A DNA stretch of 64,000 bases from SIG653 sp045577455 (GCA_045577455.1 JAZNIJ010000190.1:1-64000); one strand, 5' to 3'. Shown: positions 1 to 9,000, numbered from the stretch's first letter. Program-made: numbers and translations. Notes: generated by a model not told the origin, from the sequence alone.

Positions 1-263
1 TTCTATTTTTAAAGGAATCCGAAGATGAAAAAAGAGATTTAGCCACAAAAATGATATATCATCATCTTGTTGCTCTGAAAAATGAATTTGATGCGAAAAA
101 GGGGTATAAAAGGTTTAAATCTATTATCCTTTCCGCTTCAATGCAAGAGTGTGCTGAATTAGGAGATGTATCTAAAGAAAATCCTAAAATAATAAAACAA
201 ATAAAAGATAAAAAATGCTTTTTGTTATATATTATTTATAAGCTTATCTCCATTAGAAAGTGA
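1..263 (+). CDS. C-terminal end of an unidentified protein (truncated by window edge)
   Basis: The reading frame is open from base 3 to the stop at 261-263, so the ATG at 51 is probably internal and the gene begins outside the window. About 86 residues are visible. They are rich in Lys, Glu and Asp, with a hydrophobic stretch near the end (FLLYIIYKLIS) followed by IRK. I do not recognise the family. The following DNA is a relic of another gene, so this may lie at a rearrangement border. Confidence 0.45.
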   Translation, partial: LFLKESEDEKRDLATKMIYHHLVALKNEFDAKKGYKRFKSIILSASMQECAELGDVSKENPKIIKQIKDKKCFLLYIIYKLISIRK

Positions 264-322
264 AGATTATTTTTTTTATGGATTTATTATTTTAAAATGT
301 AATAGTATTCGTTTTTTATTAA

Positions 323-457
323 ATTAAAAGAGGGAGCAGTAAAGTAGGATTTAGCGTATTCAATATCGGTGATACAATCAAGGTTATGTTCCTTGAAATA
401 GACGATAAGGGCAGATACAACCTTTCCCGCAAAGACGCTCTCACAAAGAACGACTAA
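323..457 (+). pseudogene. Relic of polynucleotide phosphorylase C-terminal S1 domain
   Basis: The frame from 323 to the TAA at 455-457 encodes a segment containing IGDTIKV, LEIDDKGR and YNLSRKDAL. This is the typical end of the S1 RNA-binding domain that closes bacterial PNPase. An in-frame TAA at 320-322 precedes it, and there is no start codon with a ribosome binding site, so only about the last 40 codons survive. PNPase is normally about 700 residues. The fragment is probably a recombination or duplication scar, with the functional pnp elsewhere. A short independent peptide starting at the internal ATG (386) is possible but unlikely. Confidence 0.65.
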
Positions 458-575
458 TTAGCTGAATGTGAATTGCGGTAAAGCTCAAAATTAACGGAAA
501 CTCGGCTTGTTGCCTTGTAAATCTTAATTTGTGAGTTTGCAAATATTAAAAATTATAAAAGTGCTGTGGCATGAA

Positions 576-621
576 CCGACCCCCAAAAGTTAGACCAAAA
601 ATCTAACTTTTGGGAGGTCGG
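576..621. repeat. 46-bp palindrome, copy 1 of a dispersed hairpin family
   Basis: The left arm CCGACCCCCAAAAGTTAGA is the near-perfect inverse of the right arm TCTAACTTTTGGGAGGTCGG, with loop CCAAAAA. The identical 46 bp recurs at 46974-47019 inside a MITE. The flank just upstream (GTGCTGTGGCATGAACC) resembles the MITE terminal repeat GGGCTGTTGCA with several changes. The arm CCCCCAAAAGTTAGA also resembles ends of some IS3-family elements, from memory and untested. Confidence 0.8.
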
Positions 622-640
622 CTTTTTGTGGTAAATAAAA

Positions 641-678
641 ACAGAACCATTCCGCAATTGGAAAGGTTCTGTTTTTTG
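641..678. terminator. Bidirectional intrinsic terminator
   Basis: The stem pairs CAGAACC with GGTTCTG around an inner CC/GG pairing. A run of T follows on the + strand and an A-rich tract precedes it, which makes a T-run on the minus strand. It sits 25 bp past the stop of the minus-strand metallophosphatase gene and probably ends that transcript. Confidence 0.75.
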
Positions 679-702
679 TTGTGTGTTTTAAAAAAGTGAA
701 CT

Positions 703-3700
703 TTATGCCGTAAGAAACATATTTTTTATTATAATGTAGTCCGTTGAGTCGATTGTACCGTCTGAGTTAACATCTCCTGCAATGGATGTCGGCTCGTCAA
801 AGGTGATTTTTGAGAGGAATTTGCTCTTTATTCTAAGATAATCCGTTGAATCAATTGTTCCGTCTCCGTTAACATCTCCCGAAATTACGATAACTGCAGA
901 GTCTACAATGTCACCGTTGATTGTGAGAGTTATCAAGCCACCTGTTCCTGCTTTGCTTATATGGATACCTTCTTTATTGGAAATATTGCTTCTGATAATT
1001 TCGGTAGAAGTGTTCGGAGCAATACCCTTGATATATCCGTTTTCAAGAACATATTTGCTGTTTTCGTTGAGCTTTATTGTATTATAAACTTCTTCGCTTT
1101 CTAAAAGTGAATTCTTATGAATGGGATATCCTTCGTTTTTGCTTTGAATATATGTATAAACAGCATCATTCAAAAGCGTTGCCGTTGATTGTGATTTCAT
1201 TTCTGCCGGAGTTTTGCTCTGACAAGTTCCTGAACCACTTGCAGATGACCAGGAGTTTGTTCCTTGAAAAGCATTGTTTGCTCCGCCAAAGTTGTTGGCA
1301 AAGATGGAATTTGTTATGGTTATCTTTCCACCTGAGCTATAACCCCCTGCTATTGCTCCGTTAGAACCGCCACCAAGGATGGATGATGCGTTATAGCAAT
1401 TTTTAATTTCTGCGGTTGTATTTCCTGCATATCCAAAGATACCACCTGCAAGTGCTGTGCTTCCGTGAGAATAAACGCATCCTCTGTTATAACTGTCGCA
1501 AATAATATTCTTTGTTCCGCTATAAAGCTGACCTGCAATTCCACCTGCGTTGCCTGCGGGATGATGGGCAATTACAGAGCCGTAATTTGAGCATCGTAAT
1601 ATTTGAGTTCCGCTATTTGCAAGTCCAACAATTCCACCGATTTTGCTTCCCGAATTTGAATAAACAGAAATTGATGTGGTGCAATCTTCAATAATCGACC
1701 CTTGGGAATAGCCGGCCAATGCACCAACATACCAATTTCCCGAAATGTTACCTGAATAAAGAATAACATTTTTAACTGTTGCTTGTCTTAACGCTCCGAA
1801 AAATCCCACATTATTTGAGGTTGAAATAATATTGAGATTCTTTATTTTGTATCTGTTTCCGTTGAATATGCCTGAAAATGCATTTGAAACAGAGTTGCTA
1901 TCAGAAGAAGTGTCATCATTTCCTCCAATCGGCTTAAAAGGAAGGAGCATCATATCGATATCGTTTGCAAGAATAAATGTTTCTCCCTCAAAGCTGTTAC
2001 GGCTGTTGCAGTTTTCGGAAATCCACGCTATATGCTGTGGTGTTGAAACAACATATGAGCCGTTAATTTTTGGTGGTTGTTCCCCTTTGTATGAAACAGT
2101 TTTTCCATCGGAAAGGGAAACTGTTCTTTCATCATACAAAGCGGAAGAATCTACAGTTGATGTGTATGCTCTTATGTGAGCATATTCGTCTGAAAGGAGT
2201 ATGGATGTGGAAACATTGCTTTGCTTTGAGCTACCACCTGCTGTTATTGAATATATGCTGTTTTCGTTTACAGTGTTTGACACAGAGTAGCTTGCGGTAT
2301 GACCTCCTATGTGGAGAATTGCACCCTTTTCTTTGAGTGGAGCTTCCAGATTGCAACCCAAATGGGATTTTACAAATGAAAGAGGCATATGGGAAATTGA
2401 TATGAGCTTGCCTTTTTCCATTGACTCTATCCACGAAACCTGCTCTTGTCTCAAAGCATCAAATGTAACTCTGTTGCCGTATTTTTTTATTGTGCTTCCG
2501 TTCCATTCCATAGTGAAATTGTCGGGGTCATCTTCGGCAGTATCAAGATTCACGAGAGTGTATTCACCGATGTCAAGGGAGTAGTAAAATTCACCTGTAA
2601 CTGTTGGTATATACTTGAAAAGCTCGGTTGCGTTATATCCTCTGCATTCTGCGTTTCCTCTGGAAAAAACAACAGGGTGTATTCCCACGGATGCGGCAGA
2701 GGTTACTTTAAAAAGATTAACAAGGTCTGCGTCTGAATCCAATGTTATGCCTGTCGCATCACCGTTTACAATTACAATTGCAGGTGATGTACCAAGAGCT
2801 TGCACCGCCTGACTGATTGCTGTGAGCCGTTGAGTTTCGTTGCCCTGCATTTTTACATCGGGACAGGCAAAGATAGTTACTGACGAATTGTTGCTTCTAT
2901 TTTCAAAAATGTATTTTGAGCTGTATACATAATCTCCTGCTGAATAATATCTTCCTGTTTGTGCAGAAGGGTTTGTGTATGAATATTCAACAAGGAAAGA
3001 ACATACTTTATAGCTGTTGTTATCAAGGTGAGCTTTGGGTACTTTTACTGTGTGGATATTGCTGTATGAGCGTCTGTAACCACCAACTTCGTCAAAGAGT
3101 TGATAGGTTTTTCCGTTATAAACATATTCAACAAATCCCGCGCATCCTTTTGCGTTTGAGTTTGATGTGCTTGTTGCCCATACGATGTTATACCAATCAC
3201 CGCCTGTTTCAAAAACTGTTGGTTCAACGGATATTGAAACTGTTCCCTTTGATGCGTTGCTCGGCTTAAACTGGGCATTTGTTCCGTATTCGGGAACAGG
3301 GAGGAGAGAGGGAGTGTTTCCAAAGGTATAAGAAAGTGGGATGGAATAATTGTTGAAAGGGCTTATAATTGCACCTGAATCGGATTTTGATGTTACATAT
3401 GCGGATTTTGTATTGTTGTTAAGAGTTATAAATGTTCCTGCATTTTTATCATAGCCGCCACCGACATATGTGTGATGGGCTGATTTGATGCTGCTTCCTG
3501 CAATATCTTTGCAGGTGTGTGTATGCCCTGATATTCCAATCTGGAATCGAAGATGTGCAATGGAATCTGAAAAATCAATGGAGTTGGGGAGAGTGTTAAT
3601 ATTTGGTATATGGTAGATTCCAAGTCGGTAATCTGCCGTTGTGTCAGGACGGAGAGACCTGAGCCACACTTCCTGCTTTAAATTGTATTCCTTGTAGTTT

Positions 3701-4509
3701 GCAAGGTTTCCGTAATATTCGTGGGAATCAACTTTATCTTCTCCTGTGTCAATAACAACTCCCCAAAGTGGGCCATATCGGAAGTCAAAGTAAAATTCAC
3801 CTGTTTTTGTTGGAAAATAGTCGAGAATTGCAGTTGAATAAATTCCTCTTGTTTCGTGGTTACCTCTGCAATATATAACGGGATATCTGCCACCCGTAAC
3901 TGTTCCCATTATATTGAACATATGAGCAATTTCGGCTTTTGTTTCGATGGAATCCACAATATCACCGCTGAAAACAACCAAGTCGGGGTCTTTGCTGAAC
4001 TGCTTTGAGACATTTTTAGCCCAGTTTAACTGTCCGTGTGTATCTGTCAGCATAAGAATATCGAAATCCGAACCGCCATCGTATTTTTTCATTGATATAG
4101 GGCCTGCAGAAATGGTTGTGCCGTAATTTGTAATAGCGTATTGATGGCTTGTAACCTCGGTGGAAAATACGGTGTAGCTGTTTCCCTGTAAATGCTCGTG
4201 GGGAACTTTAACAACATGTATAGTATCGTTTGTTCTAACGATGTTGTTTTTTTCATCGTAAACCGTATAATTTTTTCCATTGTATGTATATTTTAGATAC
4301 CCTGTGCCTTTAAAGCTCGTTGCCCATATAACAGCGTATCCGTCGCCCATTTCATAAACACCCGGAAGAGCCGTGAAATACTTTGAACCGCTAACGCCCG
4401 ATGTGGTGGGCGATGGAACGTTGAGAGCTAAGATATTCGTTGGAATAAGAGAAATTAACAGTGTAAACAGAATAAAAAAACAAATTGATTTTCTGAAATT
4501 CATTTTCAT
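703..4509 (-). CDS. Secreted dockerin protein with tandem calcineurin-like metallophosphatase domains
   Basis: 1268 residues with a signal peptide (about 1-29). Metallophosphoesterase domain 1 (about 148-350) keeps the metal ligands: DTH at 156-158, GD at 182-183, GNHE at 216-219, H300 and GHTH at 328-331. Domain 2 (about 543-760) aligns throughout but reads PDVK, NGD, GNAE and GHTA, so three ligand histidines are lost. Each domain is preceded by an Ig-like segment (about 45-145 and 425-540). GLUG-like repeats (GGIVG, GGIAG, GGIFG) fill about 875-1075. The C-terminus is a type I dockerin with two calcium-loop repeats (1211-1232 and 1245-1266: GDVNGDG, DSTDY, IK, FL). It should be exported and bound to a cohesin; no cohesin is in view. 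Substrate unknown; domain 1 is predicted active and domain 2 structural. A hairpin at 641-678 probably ends the transcript. Confidence 0.85.
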   Translation of the reverse strand: MKMNFRKSICFFILFTLLISLIPTNILALNVPSPTTSGVSGSKYFTALPGVYEMGDGYAVIWATSFKGTGYLKYTYNGKNYTVYDEKNNIVRTNDTIHVVKVPHEHLQGNSYTVFSTEVTSHQYAITNYGTTISAGPISMKKYDGGSDFDILMLTDTHGQLNWAKNVSKQFSKDPDLVVFSGDIVDSIETKAEIAHMFNIMGTVTGGRYPVIYCRGNHETRGIYSTAILDYFPTKTGEFYFDFRYGPLWGVVIDTGEDKVDSHEYYGNLANYKEYNLKQEVWLRSLRPDTTADYRLGIYHIPNINTLPNSIDFSDSIAHLRFQIGISGHTHTCKDIAGSSIKSAHHTYVGGGYDKNAGTFITLNNNTKSAYVTSKSDSGAIISPFNNYSIPLSYTFGNTPSLLPVPEYGTNAQFKPSNASKGTVSISVEPTVFETGGDWYNIVWATSTSNSNAKGCAGFVEYVYNGKTYQLFDEVGGYRRSYSNIHTVKVPKAHLDNNSYKVCSFLVEYSYTNPSAQTGRYYSAGDYVYSSKYIFENRSNNSSVTIFACPDVKMQGNETQRLTAISQAVQALGTSPAIVIVNGDATGITLDSDADLVNLFKVTSAASVGIHPVVFSRGNAECRGYNATELFKYIPTVTGEFYYSLDIGEYTLVNLDTAEDDPDNFTMEWNGSTIKKYGNRVTFDALRQEQVSWIESMEKGKLISISHMPLSFVKSHLGCNLEAPLKEKGAILHIGGHTASYSVSNTVNENSIYSITAGGSSKQSNVSTSILLSDEYAHIRAYTSTVDSSALYDERTVSLSDGKTVSYKGEQPPKINGSYVVSTPQHIAWISENCNSRNSFEGETFILANDIDMMLLPFKPIGGNDDTSSDSNSVSNAFSGIFNGNRYKIKNLNIISTSNNVGFFGALRQATVKNVILYSGNISGNWYVGALAGYSQGSIIEDCTTSISVYSNSGSKIGGIVGLANSGTQILRCSNYGSVIAHHPAGNAGGIAGQLYSGTKNIICDSYNRGCVYSHGSTALAGGIFGYAGNTTAEIKNCYNASSILGGGSNGAIAGGYSSGGKITITNSIFANNFGGANNAFQGTNSWSSASGSGTCQSKTPAEMKSQSTATLLNDAVYTYIQSKNEGYPIHKNSLLESEEVYNTIKLNENSKYVLENGYIKGIAPNTSTEIIRSNISNKEGIHISKAGTGGLITLTINGDIVDSAVIVISGDVNGDGTIDSTDYLRIKSKFLSKITFDEPTSIAGDVNSDGTIDSTDYIIIKNMFLTA

Positions 4510-4550
4510 AACTTTTTTCCTTCTGATATGTTATAATTTCGTTTGATGCT

Positions 4551-5453
4551 TTAATTATTGATGTTTAAAAGCTCTAAAAACTTATCGGTTGCACCGCTTG
4601 TTGTAACTTCTTCAAGGGTGCAAACTCCTATGCATCTTTCGGGGATGGAGAAGGTTGTTTTTACTTCAAAAACCTTTTCTTTTTCAAAAAACTCCTCTGC
4701 AAATTCCTTTATAACGCAGGATATACCTAAATTCGCCTCTGCAAATTCAAGAAGTAAATCGTGGCTTCCAAGTTCAATTTCAGGGGAGAGCTTTGTTTTA
4801 AGTGAATAAAAATGCTTGTCAACATACATTCTGGAGTTCGATTTTTCTTCAAGCATAATAAGGGGCAGTTTTGAGATTGCATCTGCAGACAGTGTTTCAC
4901 TTTTAAGGTATTCATATTTTTTTCCTGCAACAAAAACATCATGGAGAGGGTAGGTTGCCCTTGTTTTCAACTTGCATTGTTTTTCTGTTGCTTCGTCAAG
5001 TGGAAGGTTGATAACAGCAATATCGGCTTTTCCGTTTTTCAAAAGCTCAATCGCTTCTGATGTAACACGGTTGATAATGCGGAGCTTAACTTTTGGGTAA
5101 AGGGTATTGAATTTTTCAAGTGCAGGCAAAAGAAAATGTTTTGAAATTGTGTCCCCTGCGGCAATTCTCAGCTCTCCTGTTTCAAGGGCAGACAGCTTTC
5201 CAATGTGATTTTCTGCGGAATTGAAAAGTAACAACGCTTTATCAACATATTCCAAAAGCAATTTCCCCTGTGGCGTGAGGGTTGCACCGTTTCTTCCCCT
5301 TATAAAAAGGGTAACATTCAATGAGTCCTCAAGGGACTTTATTTGCTGACTTATTGCACTTTGTGTCATATACAGTTCATTTGCCGCAACGGAAAAGCTG
5401 GAGCATTTTGCAACTGCGCTGAACGCTTTATATTGGTCGAGCTTGATATCCAT
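4551..5453 (-). CDS. LysR-family transcriptional regulator
   Basis: 300 residues, the normal length for LysR. The N-terminal winged HTH spans about 1-65 (AFSAVAKCSSFSVAANEL, then TQSAISQQIKSLE) and the periplasmic-binding-like effector domain about 90-295. The start is supported by GAGG five bases upstream. It reads away from the CofE-like gene at 5585 across a 130-bp shared control region, the usual arrangement for a LysR regulator and its target. It also lies 41 bp upstream of the metallophosphatase gene on the same strand, so either side could be regulated. The effector is unknown. Confidence 0.9.
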   Translation of the reverse strand: MDIKLDQYKAFSAVAKCSSFSVAANELYMTQSAISQQIKSLEDSLNVTLFIRGRNGATLTPQGKLLLEYVDKALLLFNSAENHIGKLSALETGELRIAAGDTISKHFLLPALEKFNTLYPKVKLRIINRVTSEAIELLKNGKADIAVINLPLDEATEKQCKLKTRATYPLHDVFVAGKKYEYLKSETLSADAISKLPLIMLEEKSNSRMYVDKHFYSLKTKLSPEIELGSHDLLLEFAEANLGISCVIKEFAEEFFEKEKVFEVKTTFSIPERCIGVCTLEEVTTSGATDKFLELLNINN

Positions 5454-5503
5454 AGTAACCTCATATATAAACTAATCTGATAACAATCATTAAGTTTAAT
5501 AAT

Positions 5504-5532
5504 TTGACTTCTTAATATATTTATAATATAAT
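5504..5532 (+). promoter_or_regulatory. Sigma-A promoter of the CofE-like gene
   Basis: TTGACT at 5504-5509 and TATAAT at 5527-5532 are separated by 17 bp. The AT-rich dyad-containing sequence upstream (about 5470-5503) lies between the divergent genes and is the likely LysR operator region. Confidence 0.75.
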
Positions 5533-5584
5533 ATATTTGCTCGGAAGTCAAGTATTATTTTTCGGGCAGAAACGGAGAACAAAA

Positions 5585-6781
5585 ATGGAAAGACTTATTG
5601 GTACGGTATCCCGTGGTGTTCGTGCTCCCATTATAAGAAGCGGAGACGATATTTCAAAAATTGTTGCAGAAAGCGTTTTATCCGCTGCGGCATCTGAAAA
5701 TCTTGAAATAAGAGACAGAGATGTTGTTGCTGTAACCGAAGCAGTTGTTGCAAGAGCTCAGGGAAACTATGCCACTGTTGAACAAATTGCAACCGATATA
5801 AAATCAAAATTCCCAACAGGTGAATTTGGAATTATTTTCCCAATTCTCAGCCGTAACCGTTTTGCAATGTGCCTTAAGGGTATTGCAATGGGTGCAAAGA
5901 AAATATACTTGATGCTCAGCTATCCTTCCGACGAGGTTGGAAATCACCTCGTTGACCTTGATGAGCTTGATAACGCAGGTGTTAACCCTTGGACAGATGT
6001 TCTCACAGAAGCAAAGTTCAGAGAGCTTTTCGGATACAAAAAGCATCGTTTCACAGGCGTTGACTATATTGAATATTATAAAGAATTGATTACATCCGTT
6101 GGTGCAGAAGTTGAAGTTATTCTTGCCAACGATTGCCGTTCTATTCTTAAATATACAAAAAATGTTCTTTGTGCTGATATTCACACAAGGGCAAGGTCAA
6201 AACGACTGCTTAAGGCGGCAGGCGCAGAAGCTGTTTTCTGTCTCGATGAAATTTTAACTTCTTCCATAGACGGAAGCGGATTCAACGCTGACTACGGTCT
6301 TTTGGGAAGCAACAAGGCAACAGAAACAACTGTTAAGCTGTTCCCGAAGGATTGTCAAGTTGTTGTTGACAGAATTCAGGCAATTATCAAAGAAGCAACA
6401 GGTAAAACCGTTGAAGTTATGGTATACGGAGATGGTGCTTTCAAAGACCCTGTTGGTAAAATCTGGGAGCTTGCAGACCCCGTTGTTTCTCCTGCATTCA
6501 CATCAGGTCTTTTGGGACAGCCAAACGAAGTTAAGCTGAAATATCTTGCAGACAACGATTTTGCAGACCTTTCGGGCGATGCTTTGAAAGAAGCAATTTC
6601 AGACTACATAAGAAACAAAGAAGATGACCTTGTTGGCAGTATGGCTTCTCAGGGTACAACACCAAGACAACTCACCGACCTTATCGGCTCACTTTGTGAC
6701 CTTACATCGGGAAGCGGCGACAAGGGCACTCCCATCGTTTGGATTCAGGGCTATTTCGATAACTACACATCAGAAAAATAA
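5585..6781 (+). CDS. CofE-like protein (coenzyme F420-0:L-glutamate ligase family)
   Basis: 398 residues from the ATG at 5585, chosen because GGAG lies about 8 bases upstream; an upstream ATG at 5537 overlaps the promoter. The N-terminus resembles the CofE fold (VVAVTEAVVARAQGNY, then GEFGIIFPILSRNRF), and the middle has VMVYGDGAFKDP and the end GSMASQGTTPRQLTDLIGSL. Genuine CofE adds glutamate to F420-0 with GTP. Clostridia of this kind generally do not make F420, and no other F420 gene is in the window, so the substrate is probably different. It is divergently transcribed from a LysR gene. The family call is fairly sure, the function is not. Confidence 0.75.
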   Translation: MERLIGTVSRGVRAPIIRSGDDISKIVAESVLSAAASENLEIRDRDVVAVTEAVVARAQGNYATVEQIATDIKSKFPTGEFGIIFPILSRNRFAMCLKGIAMGAKKIYLMLSYPSDEVGNHLVDLDELDNAGVNPWTDVLTEAKFRELFGYKKHRFTGVDYIEYYKELITSVGAEVEVILANDCRSILKYTKNVLCADIHTRARSKRLLKAAGAEAVFCLDEILTSSIDGSGFNADYGLLGSNKATETTVKLFPKDCQVVVDRIQAIIKEATGKTVEVMVYGDGAFKDPVGKIWELADPVVSPAFTSGLLGQPNEVKLKYLADNDFADLSGDALKEAISDYIRNKEDDLVGSMASQGTTPRQLTDLIGSLCDLTSGSGDKGTPIVWIQGYFDNYTSEK

Positions 6782-6814
6782 TTTTGTTGCATAGTTATTG
6801 CAAAATAAAAAAAT

Positions 6815-6852
6815 GGATACTCTTTACCAAAAAAGTATTGAGTATCCTTTTT
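6815..6852 (+). terminator. Intrinsic terminator after the CofE-like gene
   Basis: GGATACTC pairs with GAGTATCC (6840-6847) and TTTTTCT follows. The upstream TTGTTGCATAGTTATTGCA and the GGATACTCTTT arm resemble the insertion-sequence end at 40795-40880, so the terminator may derive from an old element. Confidence 0.75.
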
Positions 6853-6903
6853 CTATATCTCGGGTTTAAAAAAATCTGTGCAGTTTGAGAAGGTCATAAT
6901 TTG

Positions 6904-6976
6904 GTGCAAACAGGCGTTATACCCCAAAGTTATGACAAAAATGACATAACTTTAGGGTATAATACTGACTTTGCAC
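6904..6976. repeat. Nested palindrome, diverged relative of the 576-621 hairpin
   Basis: Inner arms at 6917-6934 and 6945-6962 pair in 17 of 18 positions (TTATACCCCAAAGTTATG). The outer arms are GTGCAAA at 6904-6910 and TTTGCAC at 6970-6976. Like the 576-621 hairpin it has CCCCAAA-GTTA in the arm and a CAAAAAT-containing loop, but the rest of both arms has changed together. It lies just beyond the stop of the beta-lactamase-like gene. Confidence 0.65.
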
Positions 6977-7024
6977 TGCAGATAATGTACAGCGGTTAAT
7001 ACATATTTATATAAATGAAAGCAT

Positions 7025-7789
7025 TTACAAGCTGTTGTATAAATCGAATGTGCTTCTGCGGATAAAATCTTCCCATTTGTAAACATCGGTATCATGCCCT
7101 GCAAAGCAGATAATGAACGGATTTTCGCCTAAAACAATGCCAACATCGTTGGAAAGCATATAATCCTCGCCTGTTTTGTGGGCGGTGGGAACACCCTTCA
7201 GCTTTCCGCAGATTTTATGATTTATTTGTTGCTTTAAAAGTACATCAAGAGCGTATTTGCTAACTTTTTCGTTTATAAATTCTCCTTTGAACAGCTTTTC
7301 TAAAAGCATACCCATTTCTTTTGGACAAATGGTGTTTTCAAGTCCTCTTGATGCCGCTTCGCTGTCAAAAAGAAACCTTCTAAGAGTTGTTTTTGAAAGC
7401 CCCAATTGTGCAAAGCCCTTTTTTGCCCCATCCATTGTGCAAAAACGCAGAAGGCGATTTGTTGCTGTGTTATCGCTTATGCAAATCATAAGGTTGCAAA
7501 GAGTTGCAATATCTGCTTCAACTGCTCCTGTGAAAAGATTTAAAGCCCCACAGCTTGGAAATTTTTCGTTTTCTTCTGTTGTTATTTTGGTTTCGAGAGA
7601 TATGCTACCTTTTTCGCATTCTGAAAGTATATGGAGAAACAGAGGGAATTTAATAACGCTTGCGGCTAAAAACTCATCGTTTTCATTAACACCAAACTCA
7701 AAACCGCTTTTAAGGTCTTTGAAATAAAACCCAAGATGTCCCGGCAGGGTTTCCAGTTCCTTTTTGATTTTTTGTAATGTGGTCTGCAT
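7025..7789 (-). CDS. Class A beta-lactamase-like serine hydrolase, no signal peptide
   Basis: 254 residues in the Beta-lactamase2 family. The active-site set is visible: S44-x-x-K47 (ASVIKFP), SDN at 105-107, a glutamate in RGLEN near 151, and KTG at 205-207. There is no export signal, so the protein is probably cytoplasmic. That and the short length argue against a resistance enzyme; such proteins are often uncharacterised serine hydrolases. AAGGAT sits 8 bases before the ATG. It is a single gene converging with the CofE-like gene and is followed by a palindromic repeat. Confidence 0.8.
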   Translation of the reverse strand: MQTTLQKIKKELETLPGHLGFYFKDLKSGFEFGVNENDEFLAASVIKFPLFLHILSECEKGSISLETKITTEENEKFPSCGALNLFTGAVEADIATLCNLMICISDNTATNRLLRFCTMDGAKKGFAQLGLSKTTLRRFLFDSEAASRGLENTICPKEMGMLLEKLFKGEFINEKVSKYALDVLLKQQINHKICGKLKGVPTAHKTGEDYMLSNDVGIVLGENPFIICFAGHDTDVYKWEDFIRRSTFDLYNSL

Positions 7790-7962
7790 GTTTTATATCC
7801 TTTTCATTTTTGGTTTTATTTTATCAAAATAAGTTTTCTGTGTCAATATACAAGTGGAAAAAAAGGGTTAAAGCAACAAAGTTTTTTAAACAAAAAACAA
7901 AAAATTGTTTAAGAGAAAATTTTGATAAAACAAAAACATTATTATTTTTTTCTAAAAAGGTA

Positions 7963-7991
7963 TTGATTTTTTTAAAAGAATATGGTACAAT
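7963..7991 (+). promoter_or_regulatory. Probable promoter of the exopolysaccharide cluster
   Basis: TTGATT at 7963-7968 and TACAAT at 7986-7991 are spaced 17 bp. The resulting leader of about 220 nt before the first gene holds no ORF of note and no clear riboswitch that I could recognise. Confidence 0.6.
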
Positions 7992-8220
7992 GAGTTGAAT
8001 AAAAAGGATGGTGGGCTAATAACAATTTGTTGTAATTTTTTTTATTGTGAAAATGGTTATAAAAAGCGTTTTTACTTAATGATTATTTGGCTAAAATAGA
8101 TGATTGTTGCCGCCAAATGTTGCTTTTGCGATTAACTTTGTGTGAAATGCCAAAGTATTATGTTGCATTTGCCGTGTTTTTGTTGGTTAATATCATTTAG
8201 TGTTTGAGGAGCGTTGAAAG

Positions 8221-8994
8221 ATGGAAAAAAAAGAAACAGGTAAAGAAGTATATACCATAGATATTTTACATATAGTAAGAAGCTTGTGGCATAGAGCGTG
8301 GATTATTATTTTAGCTTGTATTATATGCGGTGGTGCCGGCTTTTCTTATTCGTATTTTTGTATAGCTCCATCGTATTCATCATCCATAATGCTTTATGTA
8401 AATAACGGTGTGTTCAGCGTTGGGGATATTGGGCTTAGTATTTCAGCTTCACAGCTTTCCGCAGCGCAGAGTTTAACAAAAACATATTCCGTTCTTCTTA
8501 AAAACAGAACAACTCTTGAACGAGTTGTTGAGAAGGTTGACCTTGATTACGATTGGAAAGAGCTTGATGCAATGATAAGCGCTTCTCCTGTTGACGAAAC
8601 AGAGGTTATGCGTATAACCGTAACCTGCGGAGAGCCAAATCACGCTGAGAGGATAGCAAACGGAATTGCAGAGGTTTTGCCCGGCAGAATTTCCGAAATT
8701 ATCGAGGGAAGCAATATGGAGGTTGTTGACTATGCTGTTGCAAATCCTCAGAAAGTTGCTCCAAGCATCAGCCGATATACAGCAATAGGAATGATTATAG
8801 GGGTTTTCATTTCCGTTTTGATACTTTCTATAGTTGCTCTTATGGATAACACAATCCATGATGATGATTATATAACAGAAAACTTCGATTACCCAATTCT
8901 TGCAAAAGTTCCGAATCTTCTTGACTCAGGAAATAAAAAGCAAAATTATTACAAATATTACAAGCAGGAATACAGAAGTCATAAAAAGGAGTAA
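8221..8994 (+). CDS. Wzz/CpsC-type polysaccharide chain-length and BY-kinase activator protein
   Basis: 257 residues. Membrane segments lie at about 26-46 and 186-208, with the extracellular Wzz domain between them and a proline-containing ANPQKVAPS segment before the second helix. The cytoplasmic tail ends in a Tyr/Lys-rich stretch. In Gram-positive bacteria this protein is the membrane partner that activates the separate BY-kinase, here encoded 6 bp downstream. GAGGAG precedes the start at a normal distance. It heads the exopolysaccharide cluster. Confidence 0.88.
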   Translation: MEKKETGKEVYTIDILHIVRSLWHRAWIIILACIICGGAGFSYSYFCIAPSYSSSIMLYVNNGVFSVGDIGLSISASQLSAAQSLTKTYSVLLKNRTTLERVVEKVDLDYDWKELDAMISASPVDETEVMRITVTCGEPNHAERIANGIAEVLPGRISEIIEGSNMEVVDYAVANPQKVAPSISRYTAIGMIIGVFISVLILSIVALMDNTIHDDDYITENFDYPILAKVPNLLDSGNKKQNYYKYYKQEYRSHKKE

Positions 8995-9000
8995 GTTGAA

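Noticed and set aside
832..2812. Several overlapping frames of 60-115 codons on both strands within the metallophosphatase gene
   Set aside because: The 1268-codon frame with clear domains explains this DNA; the others are shadows without start signals.
5804..6184. 126-codon minus-strand frame inside the CofE-like gene
   Set aside because: Antisense to a well-supported coding frame, with no recognisable domain.
7992..8220. Riboswitch in the long leader before the Wzz-like gene
   Set aside because: No conserved core of a known riboswitch could be recognised; the leader is AT-rich with only weak pairing.
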